This document shows positions 7,052-15,111 of a stretch of DNA of 64,000 bases, one piece after another (position 1 is the first letter of the stretch; every line of letters begins with the position of its first letter). Made by a program: the position numbers and the translations under genes. Under the pieces are notes generated by a model, which saw only the letters and a program-made list of their open reading frames with translations, ran no database searches and was not told the origin of the DNA. The stretch comes from Palsa-506 sp963836355 (GTDB taxonomy: Bacteria > Actinomycetota > Actinomycetes > Streptosporangiales > Streptosporangiaceae). The DNA is taken from the NCBI GenBank assembly GCA_963836355.1, contig CAWIJO010000002.1:1054001-1118000 (forward strand), in the 5' to 3' direction.

Positions 7052-8521
7052 TTACCAGCGCCAGCGGGTCCGCGCGACGATCTCGTCCGGGCTGAAGCCG
7101 GCGAATAGCTCGGCTTCGCCCCGCCGCACGGCCAGGAACGCCTCGAAGAGCGGATCGCCCATTGCCGCCCGCAGTACGGCGCTTTGCTCCAGGTGCCCGG
7201 TCGCCTCGCCGAGCGACTGCGGCAGCCTGCGGAGGTCGGGATCGGCCAGCTCGGCGGCCGGCACGTCGACCGGGTCGCCCAGCGTCTCCGGCGGCAGCGT
7301 GCCCCCGGAGCGGAGCCCGGCAAGTCCGGCGGCGAGCAGCGAGCCGACCACCAGGTACGGATTAGCGGCCAGGTCAAAGCACTTGATCTCGAGGTTGGCG
7401 CGGGTATCGTGCTCGCCCGATGAGCCAGTTACCAGGCGGAGGGCGGCTTCCCTGTTCTCCCTTCCCCAGCACTGGTAGGCGCCTGCCCAGTGGGATGGCA
7501 CCAGCCGCAGGTAACTGGCCACGCTGGGCGCGCCGACCGCCGTCAGCTCCGGCAGGGCAGCCAGGATGCCGCTGGCGAACGCCTCGCCATCGCCGGTCAG
7601 GCCGTGTCGGCCTGGCCCGCCGGCCAGCAGGCTCTTGCCGTCCCGGCGGATGCTGAGATGCACGTGCCCGCCGTTGCCCACCGACCCGGCGACGACCGAC
7701 GGGGCGAACGATGCCTGGTACCCGAAGCGCGCCGACACCGCGCGGATCGTCTGTCGGACGAGCACGCTATCGTCGGCCGCGGCCACCGGGGCGTTGGCCG
7801 CGACGGAGACCTCGAGCTGGCCCGCCGCGTACTCCGGGTGAAACTGCTCGACTACGATGCCCTGCTGCTCCAGCGCCGCCACCACATCGCGTCCGTAGTC
7901 GGAAAGCTCGATCAGCCGAGTCATGCCGTAGGCCGGGCCTGCGCAGGCAGGCACGAACCGCCCGGCGTCATCGGTGCCGAGCGCCCACTCCACCTCGAAG
8001 CTGACCCGGGCCGTCAAGCCGGCCTCAAGCGCCTCGTCGGCCATCCGGCGGGCGAATGACCGCTGGCACCCGGCGTACCCGCGGCCTTCCTGGGTGTAAC
8101 GGTCCACTGGCGCCCACGCCCAGCCTGGCTGCCCGGCGAGCACGGCAACCCGGTCCAGCGCCGGAATCAGGCGAAGGTCTCCGTCCGGGCCGCCGATGTG
8201 CTTGCTGGTGATGATGTCGTCGTTGACCAGGAACACATCGAACACCGGCGACATGCCGACGCCCCAGCCCGCGGCCCGCTCCAGCCGGCCGACCGGGATC
8301 GCCTTGACCCGCGCGATGCCGGCATTGTCAACCCAGCACAGCACGACCATCGTGGTGCCTGCCGCGCCGAGCCTCCCGGCCACCGCGGCCGCCCGGCTGA
8401 CCAGCTCGGCCCGCCGCTCCACGGTCAGTGCCACCGGGCCGACCGCGGCTACCCGGCCGCGGTCGGCCTGGCCGACCTCACCGGGCCCGCTGATACCGCC
8501 ATCTTCACTAGTCACCAGCAC
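7052..8521 (-). CDS. Glutamine synthetase-like (GSI) gamma-glutamyl ligase
   Basis: 489 residues with the GS catalytic fold: FEVEWALG (metal Glu), GQLEVSVAANAPVAA, GNGGHVHLSI in place of the classical GSGMH-type loop, RLVPSHWAGAY, WGRENREAALRL and NLEIKCFDLAANPYL. The typical adenylylation-tyrosine loop of housekeeping GlnA was not recognised. Together with the amidohydrolase next door this points to a GlnA-like enzyme that gamma-glutamylates an amine or acts in FluG-like metabolism rather than in ammonia assimilation. First gene of a three-gene minus-strand operon (GS-like, amidohydrolase, M20). Confidence 0.8.
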   Translation of the reverse strand: MLVTSEDGGISGPGEVGQADRGRVAAVGPVALTVERRAELVSRAAAVAGRLGAAGTTMVVLCWVDNAGIARVKAIPVGRLERAAGWGVGMSPVFDVFLVNDDIITSKHIGGPDGDLRLIPALDRVAVLAGQPGWAWAPVDRYTQEGRGYAGCQRSFARRMADEALEAGLTARVSFEVEWALGTDDAGRFVPACAGPAYGMTRLIELSDYGRDVVAALEQQGIVVEQFHPEYAAGQLEVSVAANAPVAAADDSVLVRQTIRAVSARFGYQASFAPSVVAGSVGNGGHVHLSIRRDGKSLLAGGPGRHGLTGDGEAFASGILAALPELTAVGAPSVASYLRLVPSHWAGAYQCWGRENREAALRLVTGSSGEHDTRANLEIKCFDLAANPYLVVGSLLAAGLAGLRSGGTLPPETLGDPVDVPAAELADPDLRRLPQSLGEATGHLEQSAVLRAAMGDPLFEAFLAVRRGEAELFAGFSPDEIVARTRWRW

Positions 8522-8594
8522 CTCATAGCTAACTCGCCACGCGTTGGCACGGGGTCCCGGAAATATAACAGGCAGGGTTTCCGGCCCGGATCAG

Positions 8595-8609
8595 CAGCAG
8601 ATTCTGCTG
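8595..8609. promoter_or_regulatory. Palindrome in divergent promoter region
   Basis: CAGCAGA-T-TCTGCTG, perfect 7-bp arms around one base, between the divergent glutamine synthetase-like gene and the MpaB-like gene. A plausible repressor site; no regulator can be assigned. Confidence 0.3.
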
Positions 8610-8704
8610 TGCCGGGCGCCGGGCGCCGCGGCAGCGCATCCGGTCCGGGTAGGTAGTTTGGCAGGCATGAGCCCCTGTACCGGAATCAGCACTGGCGGGC
8701 CGCG

Positions 8705-9598
8705 ATGACGGCGGACCAGTACGCGACCGCGGCCGAGCTGGTCGAGCGCTCGGCCGCCGCCTACGCGGCCGGCGTGCCGGAGCGGCCGGCCGACGACGGC
8801 TACTTCGGCCCGGCGAGCGTCACCTGGCGGATCAGCCCCGACCTGGCCGGGCCGGTGGCCGGCCTCCGGGCGCTGCTGATGCAGGCGCTGCACCCCCTCG
8901 CGATGGCCGGCGTCGACCAGCACAGCAACTGGCGCCAGGACCCGGTCGGCCGGCTGGCCGCGACGTCGCAGTACGTCACGACGGTCAGCTTCGGCGAGCG
9001 CGCGGCCGCCGAGCGGGCCGCCGCGATAGTCCGCCGGATCCATGAGCATGTCCGCGGCACCGACCCGGTGACCGGGCTGCCGTACGCGGCAGGCGATCCC
9101 GCACTGCTGCTCTGGGTGCACGCCGCCCTAGTCGACTCCGCCATCGCCGCCCGCCATGCCCTCGGCACCCCGCTGGCCGCAGCGGACGCCGACCGCTACG
9201 TCGCCGAGATGGTGGTAGCGGCCGAGCTCGTCGGCGTGCCGAGGGCCATCGTCCCGGCCAGCGCCGCCGGGCTTGACGCCTACATCGCGTCGGTCCGGCC
9301 AGAGCTGCGCTGCACCCCGGCCGCCAGCGAGTCGATGGCCTACCTGCTGGATCCGCCAGGCCTGGATTCCGATATCGCCGGGATCTGGCAGGACGTCCGG
9401 GACGCCGCGATCGCGACCCTGCCGGACTGGGCCAGGGAAATGTACGGCTACCCGGCACCGCCAGAGCTGACGCCCGCCCGCCGGACCGAACTCCGGCAGG
9501 CACTCGGCGTGCTGGACGCCGTCTTCCTCAGCGAGCCCGGTGTGCTCGAGGCACGGCGTCGGATCGCGCTCCGGGTCCGGTCGGCCCGGCCGGCGTGA
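8705..9598 (+). CDS. MpaB-family / DUF2236 oxygenase-like protein
   Basis: 297 residues of the DUF2236 family, which contains rubber oxygenase Lcp and the MpaB oxygenase. Visible family features are ALLMQALHPLAMAGVDQHSNW with the invariant HP, then VGRLAATSQYVTTVSFG, a central LLLWVHAALVDSAI with the WVH motif, and C-terminal LPDWAREMYGY. The family binds heme through histidines; the substrate is unknown. The TGA overlaps the GTG of the next gene (GTGA, 9595-9598), so it is co-translated with an ABC1 kinase. Confidence 0.8.
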   Translation: MTADQYATAAELVERSAAAYAAGVPERPADDGYFGPASVTWRISPDLAGPVAGLRALLMQALHPLAMAGVDQHSNWRQDPVGRLAATSQYVTTVSFGERAAAERAAAIVRRIHEHVRGTDPVTGLPYAAGDPALLLWVHAALVDSAIAARHALGTPLAAADADRYVAEMVVAAELVGVPRAIVPASAAGLDAYIASVRPELRCTPAASESMAYLLDPPGLDSDIAGIWQDVRDAAIATLPDWAREMYGYPAPPELTPARRTELRQALGVLDAVFLSEPGVLEARRRIALRVRSARPA

Positions 9599-11040
9599 AG
9601 AAGCTGCTCGCCCGGGCGGCTATCGGCGGGGCGATCGCGGCTGTCGCCCTGGCCGTGGCGCGGCGCAGGCTCGGCCGGCTCCGGATCCGCCGCGGGCTGG
9701 CCGCGCTCGGGCTCGCCGCCCGCGGCGGGGCCCGGTACGCGGCCAGCGGGCCCTGGCTGTTCGCGGCCGCCGGCCAGAACAGGCAGCAACTGCGTAATGA
9801 CCTCGCCCTGCAGACCGCCGAGGACGTCGCCAGCACCTTGGGCGCGATGAAGGGCGTGCTGATGAAGATCGGCCAGATGGCCAGCTACGTCGACGACGGG
9901 CTGGCGCCCGCCGTCCGGCGCACCCTGTCCCGGCTGCAGGACAGCGTGCCGCCGATGAGCGCGGAACTCGCGGCCGGCGTCGTGGCGGAAGAACTCGGCC
10001 TGCCGCCGGAGCGGGCGTTCGCCAGCTGGGACCCGGAGCCCATCGCGGCCGCGTCGATCGGGCAGGTGCACCGCGCGATTGCCCATGACGGCCGCGCGGT
10101 CGCGGTGAAGGTGCAGTACCCGGGCATCGCCGAGATGATCGCGGCGGACCTCGGTAACGTCGCGCTGCTGCGCCGGATGCTGAAGATCACCGCGCCGGCC
10201 CAGGACGTCGACGCACTGCTCGGCGAGCTGCGCGACCGGGTCATCGAGGAGCTCGACTACCGGCGGGAGGCGGACAACCAGCGGCTGGTCGCGGCCTACT
10301 ACGACGGCCACCCGACGATTCACATTCCGGCCGTCGTCGGTGAGCTCTCGACCAGGCGGGTGATCACCAGCGAGCTGTCCGGCGGCGCCCGGTTCGCCGA
10401 GCTGGCCGGCTGGCCGCAGGCCGAGCGCGACCTGGCCGCCGAGACAATCTACCGGTTCGTGTTCCGCAGCCTGTACGAGGTGCACGCCTTCAACGGCGAC
10501 CCGCACCCCGGCAACTACCTGTTCCACGGCGGCGGCCGGGTCACGTTCCTTGACTTCGGGCTGGTCAAGCACTTCACCCCGGCCGAGCTGCGGCCACTGA
10601 TGATGATGGCGCGCAACCTGTGCGTCGAGCAGGATCCGGAGGCGTTCCGGCGCAGCCTGGAGGACGCCGGCTTCCTCCGCCCGGACGCGCCGCTTAGCAC
10701 CGAGACCATCGTCGAGCACCTGGCCGTCTTCTACGAAACCATCCGGCGGCCAGGCCGGCTGACCGTCACCGGCGACTACGCGTCCGCGGTGGTCCGCCGG
10801 TTCTTCGATGTGCGCAGCCCGGTCGCCGAGTACGTCAGCGTGCCGCGGTCCTACGTGATCCTGCAGCGGATCAACCTCGGGCTGTTCGCGGTGCTCGGCG
10901 AGCTGACCGCGACCGCGGACTGGCGGGCCATCGCGGAGGAGATCTGGCCGTTCGTGCAGGCCCCGCCGTCCACGCCGATGGGGGAAGCCGAGGCGCGCTG
11001 GCGGGCGGGCCGGCCATCGGCGGCGGTGACGCTGGCCTGA
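9595..11040 (+). CDS. ABC1/UbiB (AarF) family atypical kinase
   Basis: 481 residues starting with GTG. All ABC1 signatures are present: KIGQ motif (GVLMKIGQMASYVDDG, near 91), alanine-rich loop IAAASIGQVHRA, VAVKVQYPG, GDPHPGNYLF and FLDFGLVKHF. An N-terminal hydrophobic stretch (about 5-22) could anchor it in the membrane. These kinases support quinone or isoprenoid lipid pathways in other organisms. The predicted hairpin at 11060-11080 closes the two-gene operon. Second ABC1 gene within 10 kb; this one lacks an Hsp20 tail. Confidence 0.85.
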   Translation: MKKLLARAAIGGAIAAVALAVARRRLGRLRIRRGLAALGLAARGGARYAASGPWLFAAAGQNRQQLRNDLALQTAEDVASTLGAMKGVLMKIGQMASYVDDGLAPAVRRTLSRLQDSVPPMSAELAAGVVAEELGLPPERAFASWDPEPIAAASIGQVHRAIAHDGRAVAVKVQYPGIAEMIAADLGNVALLRRMLKITAPAQDVDALLGELRDRVIEELDYRREADNQRLVAAYYDGHPTIHIPAVVGELSTRRVITSELSGGARFAELAGWPQAERDLAAETIYRFVFRSLYEVHAFNGDPHPGNYLFHGGGRVTFLDFGLVKHFTPAELRPLMMMARNLCVEQDPEAFRRSLEDAGFLRPDAPLSTETIVEHLAVFYETIRRPGRLTVTGDYASAVVRRFFDVRSPVAEYVSVPRSYVILQRINLGLFAVLGELTATADWRAIAEEIWPFVQAPPSTPMGEAEARWRAGRPSAAVTLA

Positions 11041-11059
11041 GCCACGGATGCCGCAGGCC

Positions 11060-11080
11060 GCGCCGCCATGCGGGCGGCGC
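11060..11080 (+). terminator. GC-rich hairpin after the ABC1 operon
   Basis: GCGCCGCC / GGCGGCGC, an 8-bp perfect stem with a 5-nt loop, 20 bp after the stop, flanked by AGGCC/GGCC. There is no U-tract, which is common for actinobacterial terminators. An AT-rich stretch follows with GTTAATAATT twice (11097-11106 and 11116-11125). Confidence 0.5.
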
Positions 11081-11190
11081 AGGCCACCGCGGATCCGTTA
11101 ATAATTTGCGTATCTGTTAATAATTAATGGCATTGGAACTTAGCGAAATCGATTCCGGGCCCGGTTACTGCTGGTGACAGCCGGGCCGGG

Positions 11191-11460
11191 TCAGTAGCGG
11201 GCGCCGGCGACGCGTGCGGCCAGCGGGTCGAGCACAGCGAGATCGTCCGGCGTGAGAATGACGTCCGCCGCGGCGATGTTCTGCTCCAGCCACTTCACCC
11301 GCTTGGTGCCCGGAATCGGCACCACCGGGATGCCGAGCCGCTCACCCTGGGCGAACATCCCAGGCCAGCGAAGGCGTATCTGGACGACTCCCAGGCCAGC
11401 GCCACCTGTGCGGGCGCCACGTTCTAGGCCGCGGCCACGCCGCGGACCGCGTCGGCCCGG
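11191..11460 (-). pseudogene. Aldo/keto reductase C-terminal remnant
   Basis: The frame ending at 11191 encodes GIPVVPIPGTKRVKWLEQN, AAADVILTPDDLAVL, a typical aldo/keto reductase C-terminus. Upstream, in another frame, RADAVRGVAAA is followed by a stop (TAG at 11424-11426), then NVAPAQVALAW. One in-frame stop and at least one frameshift make it inactive, and the first two thirds of the gene are gone. Confidence 0.65.
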
Positions 11461-11583
11461 CGCCGACTTCCAGCAGGTCATCGCCCAGGTCGTCGTAGCC
11501 GTCAAGCGCCCACGGCAGAAGTTCCTCTTCCAGCAGCTTCGCCCACTCCGGGCTGGAGCAGTCGCCAGGTGGGCCTCATTCAC
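11461..11583 (-). pseudogene. SAM-dependent methyltransferase N-terminal remnant
   Basis: Directly joined to the AKR remnant, in one frame: CSSPEWAKLLEEELLPWALD, then DDLGDDLLEVGAGP. This matches the start of class I methyltransferases up to the glycine-rich SAM motif (LEVGAGPG). Nothing of the rest remains, and the sequence runs straight into the aldo/keto reductase relic, so a deletion has fused two dead genes. Confidence 0.5.
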
Positions 11584-11683
11584 CCGGCGCTGCGGTCAGG
11601 CCAGAGCAGTAATCAGGGCGACGCCGCGGGCCCATGAACCTCACCAGCCACGCATGTCATAATTCAACGGATGGAGAATTTTG

Positions 11684-11727
11684 CTGGTTAATATCTGTCC
11701 GGTGGATGGCGGCTAAATGTTAACCAG
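11684..11727. promoter_or_regulatory. Widely spaced inverted repeat upstream of the regulator
   Basis: CTGGTTAA (11684-11691) and TTAACCAG (11720-11727), perfect 8-bp arms 28 bp apart in an AT-rich upstream region. Could be a looped operator pair for the HTH regulator that follows. Confidence 0.3.
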
Positions 11728-11754
11728 TAACTCGCCGGTCGAAGCGACATCCTA

Positions 11755-11764
11755 TTTAGCTAAA
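11755..11764. promoter_or_regulatory. Palindromic operator candidate near the regulator start
   Basis: TTTAGCTAAA, a perfect 10-bp palindrome ending 24 bp before the ATG at 11789, in AT-rich DNA that is unusual here. A likely autoregulatory or promoter site. Confidence 0.35.
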
Positions 11765-11788
11765 CTCGATTAGTGATAGATTGCAACA

Positions 11789-12655
11789 GTGCAGCAGCAA
11801 CAGCCCGGCACCGCGGCGCAGAACGACTCTGCGGCACAGCCCGGCACCGCCGCGCTAAGCGGCCTGGCCGCCGTAAGCAGTCTCGGTGACCAGGTGCGCA
11901 GCCAGCTGTATGACTTCGTGTCCGGCAGCGGCGGCCCGGTGAGCCGGGACCAGGCGGCGGCAGCGGCTGGCATCGGCCGTGGGCTGGCCGCCTACCATCT
12001 GGACAAGCTCGTCGAGCTCGGGCTGCTCACTGCCGGATACCGGCGGCCCGCTGGCCGCACCGGACGGGGAGCAGGCCGTCCGGCCAAGGTTTACAGCCGC
12101 TCCGAACGCGAGTTCGCCGTGTCAGTCCCGCCGCGAGAATACGAGCTCGCCGCCCGGCTGCTGGCCAGCGCCGTCGAGACCGACAACGGCCCGGTCAAGG
12201 CGGCGCTGCACGCCGTGGCCCGGCAGCGCGGCGCCGAACTTGGCAGGCGCCATCAGGCCAGCAGCGCCCAGCAAGCTGGCAAACACCAGGCCAGCGCACC
12301 CCAGGCCAGCACCCAGCGGGCCGGCGCACCCCAGGCCAGCACCCAGCGGGCCAGCGCACCCCAGGCCAGCACCCAGCGGCCCGGCGCGCGCCGGGCCGCA
12401 GAGGCCGCATTGCGGGAGCATGGGTTCGAACCCTGGCATGATCAAGCCGGCACGATCCGGCTGCGTAATTGCCCGTTTCACCAGCTCGCCGCCGAGCATC
12501 CCGGCCTGACCTGCGGCATGAACCTGGCGCTCATCGAGGGCATCACCGCCGGTGTCGGCGCAGCCGGGCTGTGCCCCGCGCTTGACCCGGCGCCCGGGCG
12601 GTGTTGCGTTGTGATCGGGACGAACCTGCCAACCGGAAAAGAAGGACTGAAATGA
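11789..12655 (+). CDS. Winged-HTH regulator with C-terminal cysteine cluster (SufR/DeoR-ArsR-like)
   Basis: 288 residues. The HTH lies near 32-85 (LGDQVRSQLYDFVSG, ISRGLAAYHLDKLVELG-like segment GIGRGLAAYHLDKLVELG). A central Ala/Gln/Ser-rich segment (about 150-200) holds a 30-bp tandem repeat. The C-terminal domain has RNCPFHQLAAEHPGLTCGMN, then GLCPALDPAPGRCCV, a five-cysteine layout like that of Fe-S or metal sensing regulators such as SufR. The stop overlaps the ATG of transaldolase (ATGA, 12652-12655), so the regulator probably controls and is co-translated with that gene. The ligand is not determinable here. Confidence 0.7.
   Translation: MQQQQPGTAAQNDSAAQPGTAALSGLAAVSSLGDQVRSQLYDFVSGSGGPVSRDQAAAAAGIGRGLAAYHLDKLVELGLLTAGYRRPAGRTGRGAGRPAKVYSRSEREFAVSVPPREYELAARLLASAVETDNGPVKAALHAVARQRGAELGRRHQASSAQQAGKHQASAPQASTQRAGAPQASTQRASAPQASTQRPGARRAAEAALREHGFEPWHDQAGTIRLRNCPFHQLAAEHPGLTCGMNLALIEGITAGVGAAGLCPALDPAPGRCCVVIGTNLPTGKEGLK
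12290..12379 (+). repeat. 30-bp in-frame minisatellite, 3 units
   Basis: Three 30-bp units encoding ASAPQASTQR, AGAPQASTQR and ASAPQASTQR (residues 168-197 of the HTH regulator). The units are nearly identical, so copy number probably varies between strains without breaking the frame. Confidence 0.9.
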
Positions 12656-13761
12656 CCGAAGCACTAGCGACACTGAGCACGGCCGGGGTATCGATCTGGC
12701 TGGATGACCTGAGCCGGGAACGGCTGGTGTCGGGCAGCCTGGCCAGCCTGGCCGCCAATGACCACGTGGTCGGCGTGACCACGAACCCGAGCATCTTCGC
12801 CAAGTCGATCACCGGCGGTGACGCATACCAGCCGCAACTACGCGACCTGGCCACCCGTGGCGTGAGCGTCCCAGAGGCGCTGCGCGCGCTGACCACGTTC
12901 GACGTGCGCTGGGCCTGCGACGTGCTGCGACCGGCCTACGACGCTTCAGCCGGCCAGGACGGCCGGGTGTCGATCGAGGTCGACCCGCGGCTCGCCCACG
13001 ACACCAAGGCAACGATCGCCGAAGCCCGGGCCCTGTGGTGGCTGGTAGACCGGCCTAACCTGTTCATCAAGATCCCGGCCGCGCGGCAGGGGCTGCCGGC
13101 CATCGCCGCATGCCTCGCCGAGGGGATCAGCATCAACGTCACGCTGATCTTTTCGCTGAAGCGCTACGACGCGGTGATGGACGCCTTCCTGGACGGCATG
13201 GAAAGCGCCGCCCGGGCCGGGCACGACCTGTCGTCGATGGCGTCGGTCGCGTCGTTCTTCGTATCCCGGGTGGACACCGAGGTCGACGCCCGGCTGGACA
13301 AGATCGGGACCAGCGCGGCCGCGTCGCTGCGCGGCCGGGCCGCCATCGCGAACGCGCGGCTGGCCTACCAGCACTTTGAGCAGGTCTTCGCCTCCTCCCG
13401 GTGGGCTGCGCTGGAGGCTGCGGGGGCCAGGCCGCAGCGACCGCTGTGGGCATCGACGTCGGTCAAGGATCCGGCCTATCCGGATACCCGCTACGTAGTC
13501 GACCTGGTTGCGCCCGGCGTGGTCAACACGATGCCCGAAGCGACCCTGCGTGACGTCGCCGACCACGGTGACGTGCCTGCCGACTCGGTCCGCGGCCACT
13601 ACGGCGAGTCGCAGCAGGTGCTCGACGAGCTGCAGGAGCTCGGGATCGACTACGACGACGTCACGACGACCCTCGAGGCGGGCGGCGTGACTACCTTCGA
13701 CAACGCCTGGCGGCAGCTCGGCGAGCAACTGGCCGACACCTTGCGGGCACAGCCAGCCTAG
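12652..13761 (+). CDS. tal: Transaldolase
   Basis: 369 residues from the ATG at 12652, which overlaps the regulator stop and has AGAAGG 8-13 nt upstream. It is a transaldolase of the actinobacterial/cyanobacterial long subfamily: GVTTNPSIFAKSI near 41-53, the Schiff-base lysine in PNLFIKIPAA (Lys140), GISINVTLIFSL, and SVASFFVSRVDTEVD. It transfers a dihydroxyacetone unit from sedoheptulose-7-phosphate to glyceraldehyde-3-phosphate in the pentose phosphate pathway. It is isolated from transketolase/zwf genes, unlike the usual actinobacterial cluster, and coupled to a regulator instead. The open frame upstream to 12601 is not needed. Confidence 0.9.
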   Translation: MTEALATLSTAGVSIWLDDLSRERLVSGSLASLAANDHVVGVTTNPSIFAKSITGGDAYQPQLRDLATRGVSVPEALRALTTFDVRWACDVLRPAYDASAGQDGRVSIEVDPRLAHDTKATIAEARALWWLVDRPNLFIKIPAARQGLPAIAACLAEGISINVTLIFSLKRYDAVMDAFLDGMESAARAGHDLSSMASVASFFVSRVDTEVDARLDKIGTSAAASLRGRAAIANARLAYQHFEQVFASSRWAALEAAGARPQRPLWASTSVKDPAYPDTRYVVDLVAPGVVNTMPEATLRDVADHGDVPADSVRGHYGESQQVLDELQELGIDYDDVTTTLEAGGVTTFDNAWRQLGEQLADTLRAQPA

Positions 13762-13788
13762 CCAGCCCAGCCAGCCCAGCCAGCCCAG
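13762..13788. repeat. 9-bp tandem repeat between tal and the flavoprotein gene
   Basis: CCAGCCCAG three times directly after the tal stop codon, followed by AGAGGAGC twice just before the next ribosome site. Confidence 0.8.
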
Positions 13789-13813
13789 CAGCAGAGGAGC
13801 AGAGGAGCAGAGC

Positions 13814-15049
13814 ATGACCACGGATACGACACACGTCATCGTCGGGGCGAGCCTGGCCGGGGCCAAGGCCGCCGAGGCACTGCGGGAGGCGGGCTTCGAC
13901 GGCCGGCTCGTGCTGATCGGCGAGGAGCACGAGCGGCCGTACGAGCGCCCGCCGTTGTCGAAGGACTACCTGCTCGGCAAGGCGGACCGGGAGACTATCT
14001 ACGTCCATCCGCGGGACTGGTACGCCGAGCACGACGTGGACTTGCGGCTCGGGGTCACGGTTACATCGGTCAATCGTGCGGCGCACGAGGTGAGCCTGGC
14101 CGACGGCAGTAAGGCCGGCTACTCCCGGCTGCTGCTGGCGACCGGATCCTCGCCGCGCCGGCTGTCTGTGCCGGGCGCTGATCTCGACGGAGTCCTTTAC
14201 CTGCGGAGCGTCGGCGACAGTGACCGGATCCGGGCAGCCCTGCAGGACGCCTCGCGCGTCGCGGTGATCGGCGCCGGCTGGATCGGGCTGGAGACGGCGG
14301 CGGCCGCGCGCGCGGCTGGCGCCGAGGTCACCGTGCTGGAGATGGCGGAACTGCCGCTGCAACGGGTGCTCGGCCGGCACGTCGCGCGGGTCTTTGCCGA
14401 CCTGCACGTCGACAACGGGGTCGATCTTCGCGGCGGGGTGCAGGTCACCGAGATCACCGGCGGCGGAACGGCCGACGGCGTGCGCCTTGCCGACGGCAGC
14501 CATGTCGGGGCTGACGTGATCATCGTCGGGGTCGGCATAACGCCTAACATCCAGCTCGCCGCTGCCGCCGGCCTGGAGGTCGACAACGGCGTCTGGGTCA
14601 ACGCGCAGCTGCGTTCCTCGGACCCGGACATCTTTGCCGCCGGCGACGTCGCCAATGCGCTGCATCCGCTGTTCGGCAAGCACATCCGGGTGGAGCACTG
14701 GGCCAATGCGCTCAACCAGCCGCAGACCGCCGCCAGGGCGATGCTCGGCCAGGAGGCCGCATACGACCTCGTGCCGTACTTCTTCACCGACCAGTACGAC
14801 CTGGGCATGGAGTACGCCGGGTACGTGGAGCCAGATGGCTACGACGAGGTCGTCTTCCGCGGCGACGTCGATGGCCGCGAGTTCATTGCGTTCTGGCTCG
14901 GCGACGGCGGCCGCGTGCTGGCCGGGATGAACGTCAATATCTGGGATGTCAACGACGCGATCCAGGCGCTGGTGCGATCCGGCCAGCCGGTGGACACCGC
15001 TGCCCTCAGCGACCCGGACATCCCGCTGGAGACGCTCGTCAGCGGCTGA
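13814..15049 (+). CDS. Ferredoxin/rubredoxin reductase-like FAD-dependent oxidoreductase
   Basis: 411 residues with two nucleotide-binding motifs: FAD site VIVGASLAGAKAAEALRE (8-25) and NAD(P) site VAVIGAGWIGLETAAAARA (about 150-168). It also has the FAD-closing motif IFAAGDVAN and the C-terminal reductase domain (PYFFTDQYDLGMEYAGY). This architecture matches reductase components of oxygenase, P450 or dioxygenase electron chains (BphA4/PuR class). No ferredoxin or oxygenase gene is adjacent, so the partner is unknown. The ribosome site GAGGAGC lies just upstream in a short repeated tract. Confidence 0.85.
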   Translation: MTTDTTHVIVGASLAGAKAAEALREAGFDGRLVLIGEEHERPYERPPLSKDYLLGKADRETIYVHPRDWYAEHDVDLRLGVTVTSVNRAAHEVSLADGSKAGYSRLLLATGSSPRRLSVPGADLDGVLYLRSVGDSDRIRAALQDASRVAVIGAGWIGLETAAAARAAGAEVTVLEMAELPLQRVLGRHVARVFADLHVDNGVDLRGGVQVTEITGGGTADGVRLADGSHVGADVIIVGVGITPNIQLAAAAGLEVDNGVWVNAQLRSSDPDIFAAGDVANALHPLFGKHIRVEHWANALNQPQTAARAMLGQEAAYDLVPYFFTDQYDLGMEYAGYVEPDGYDEVVFRGDVDGREFIAFWLGDGGRVLAGMNVNIWDVNDAIQALVRSGQPVDTAALSDPDIPLETLVSG

Positions 15050-15051
15050 TC

Positions 15052-15081
15052 GGGCCCGGCCGGACAGGGCCCGGCCGGACA
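15052..15081. repeat. 15-bp tandem repeat, 2 units plus partial
   Basis: GGGCCCGGCCGGACA twice, then a partial third copy, in the gap between the flavoprotein and the LuxR pseudogene. The units are self-complementary in part and could fold. Confidence 0.8.
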
Positions 15082-15111
15082 GGCCCGGCCCAGTCCCGCC
15101 CCGCAGGCCGG

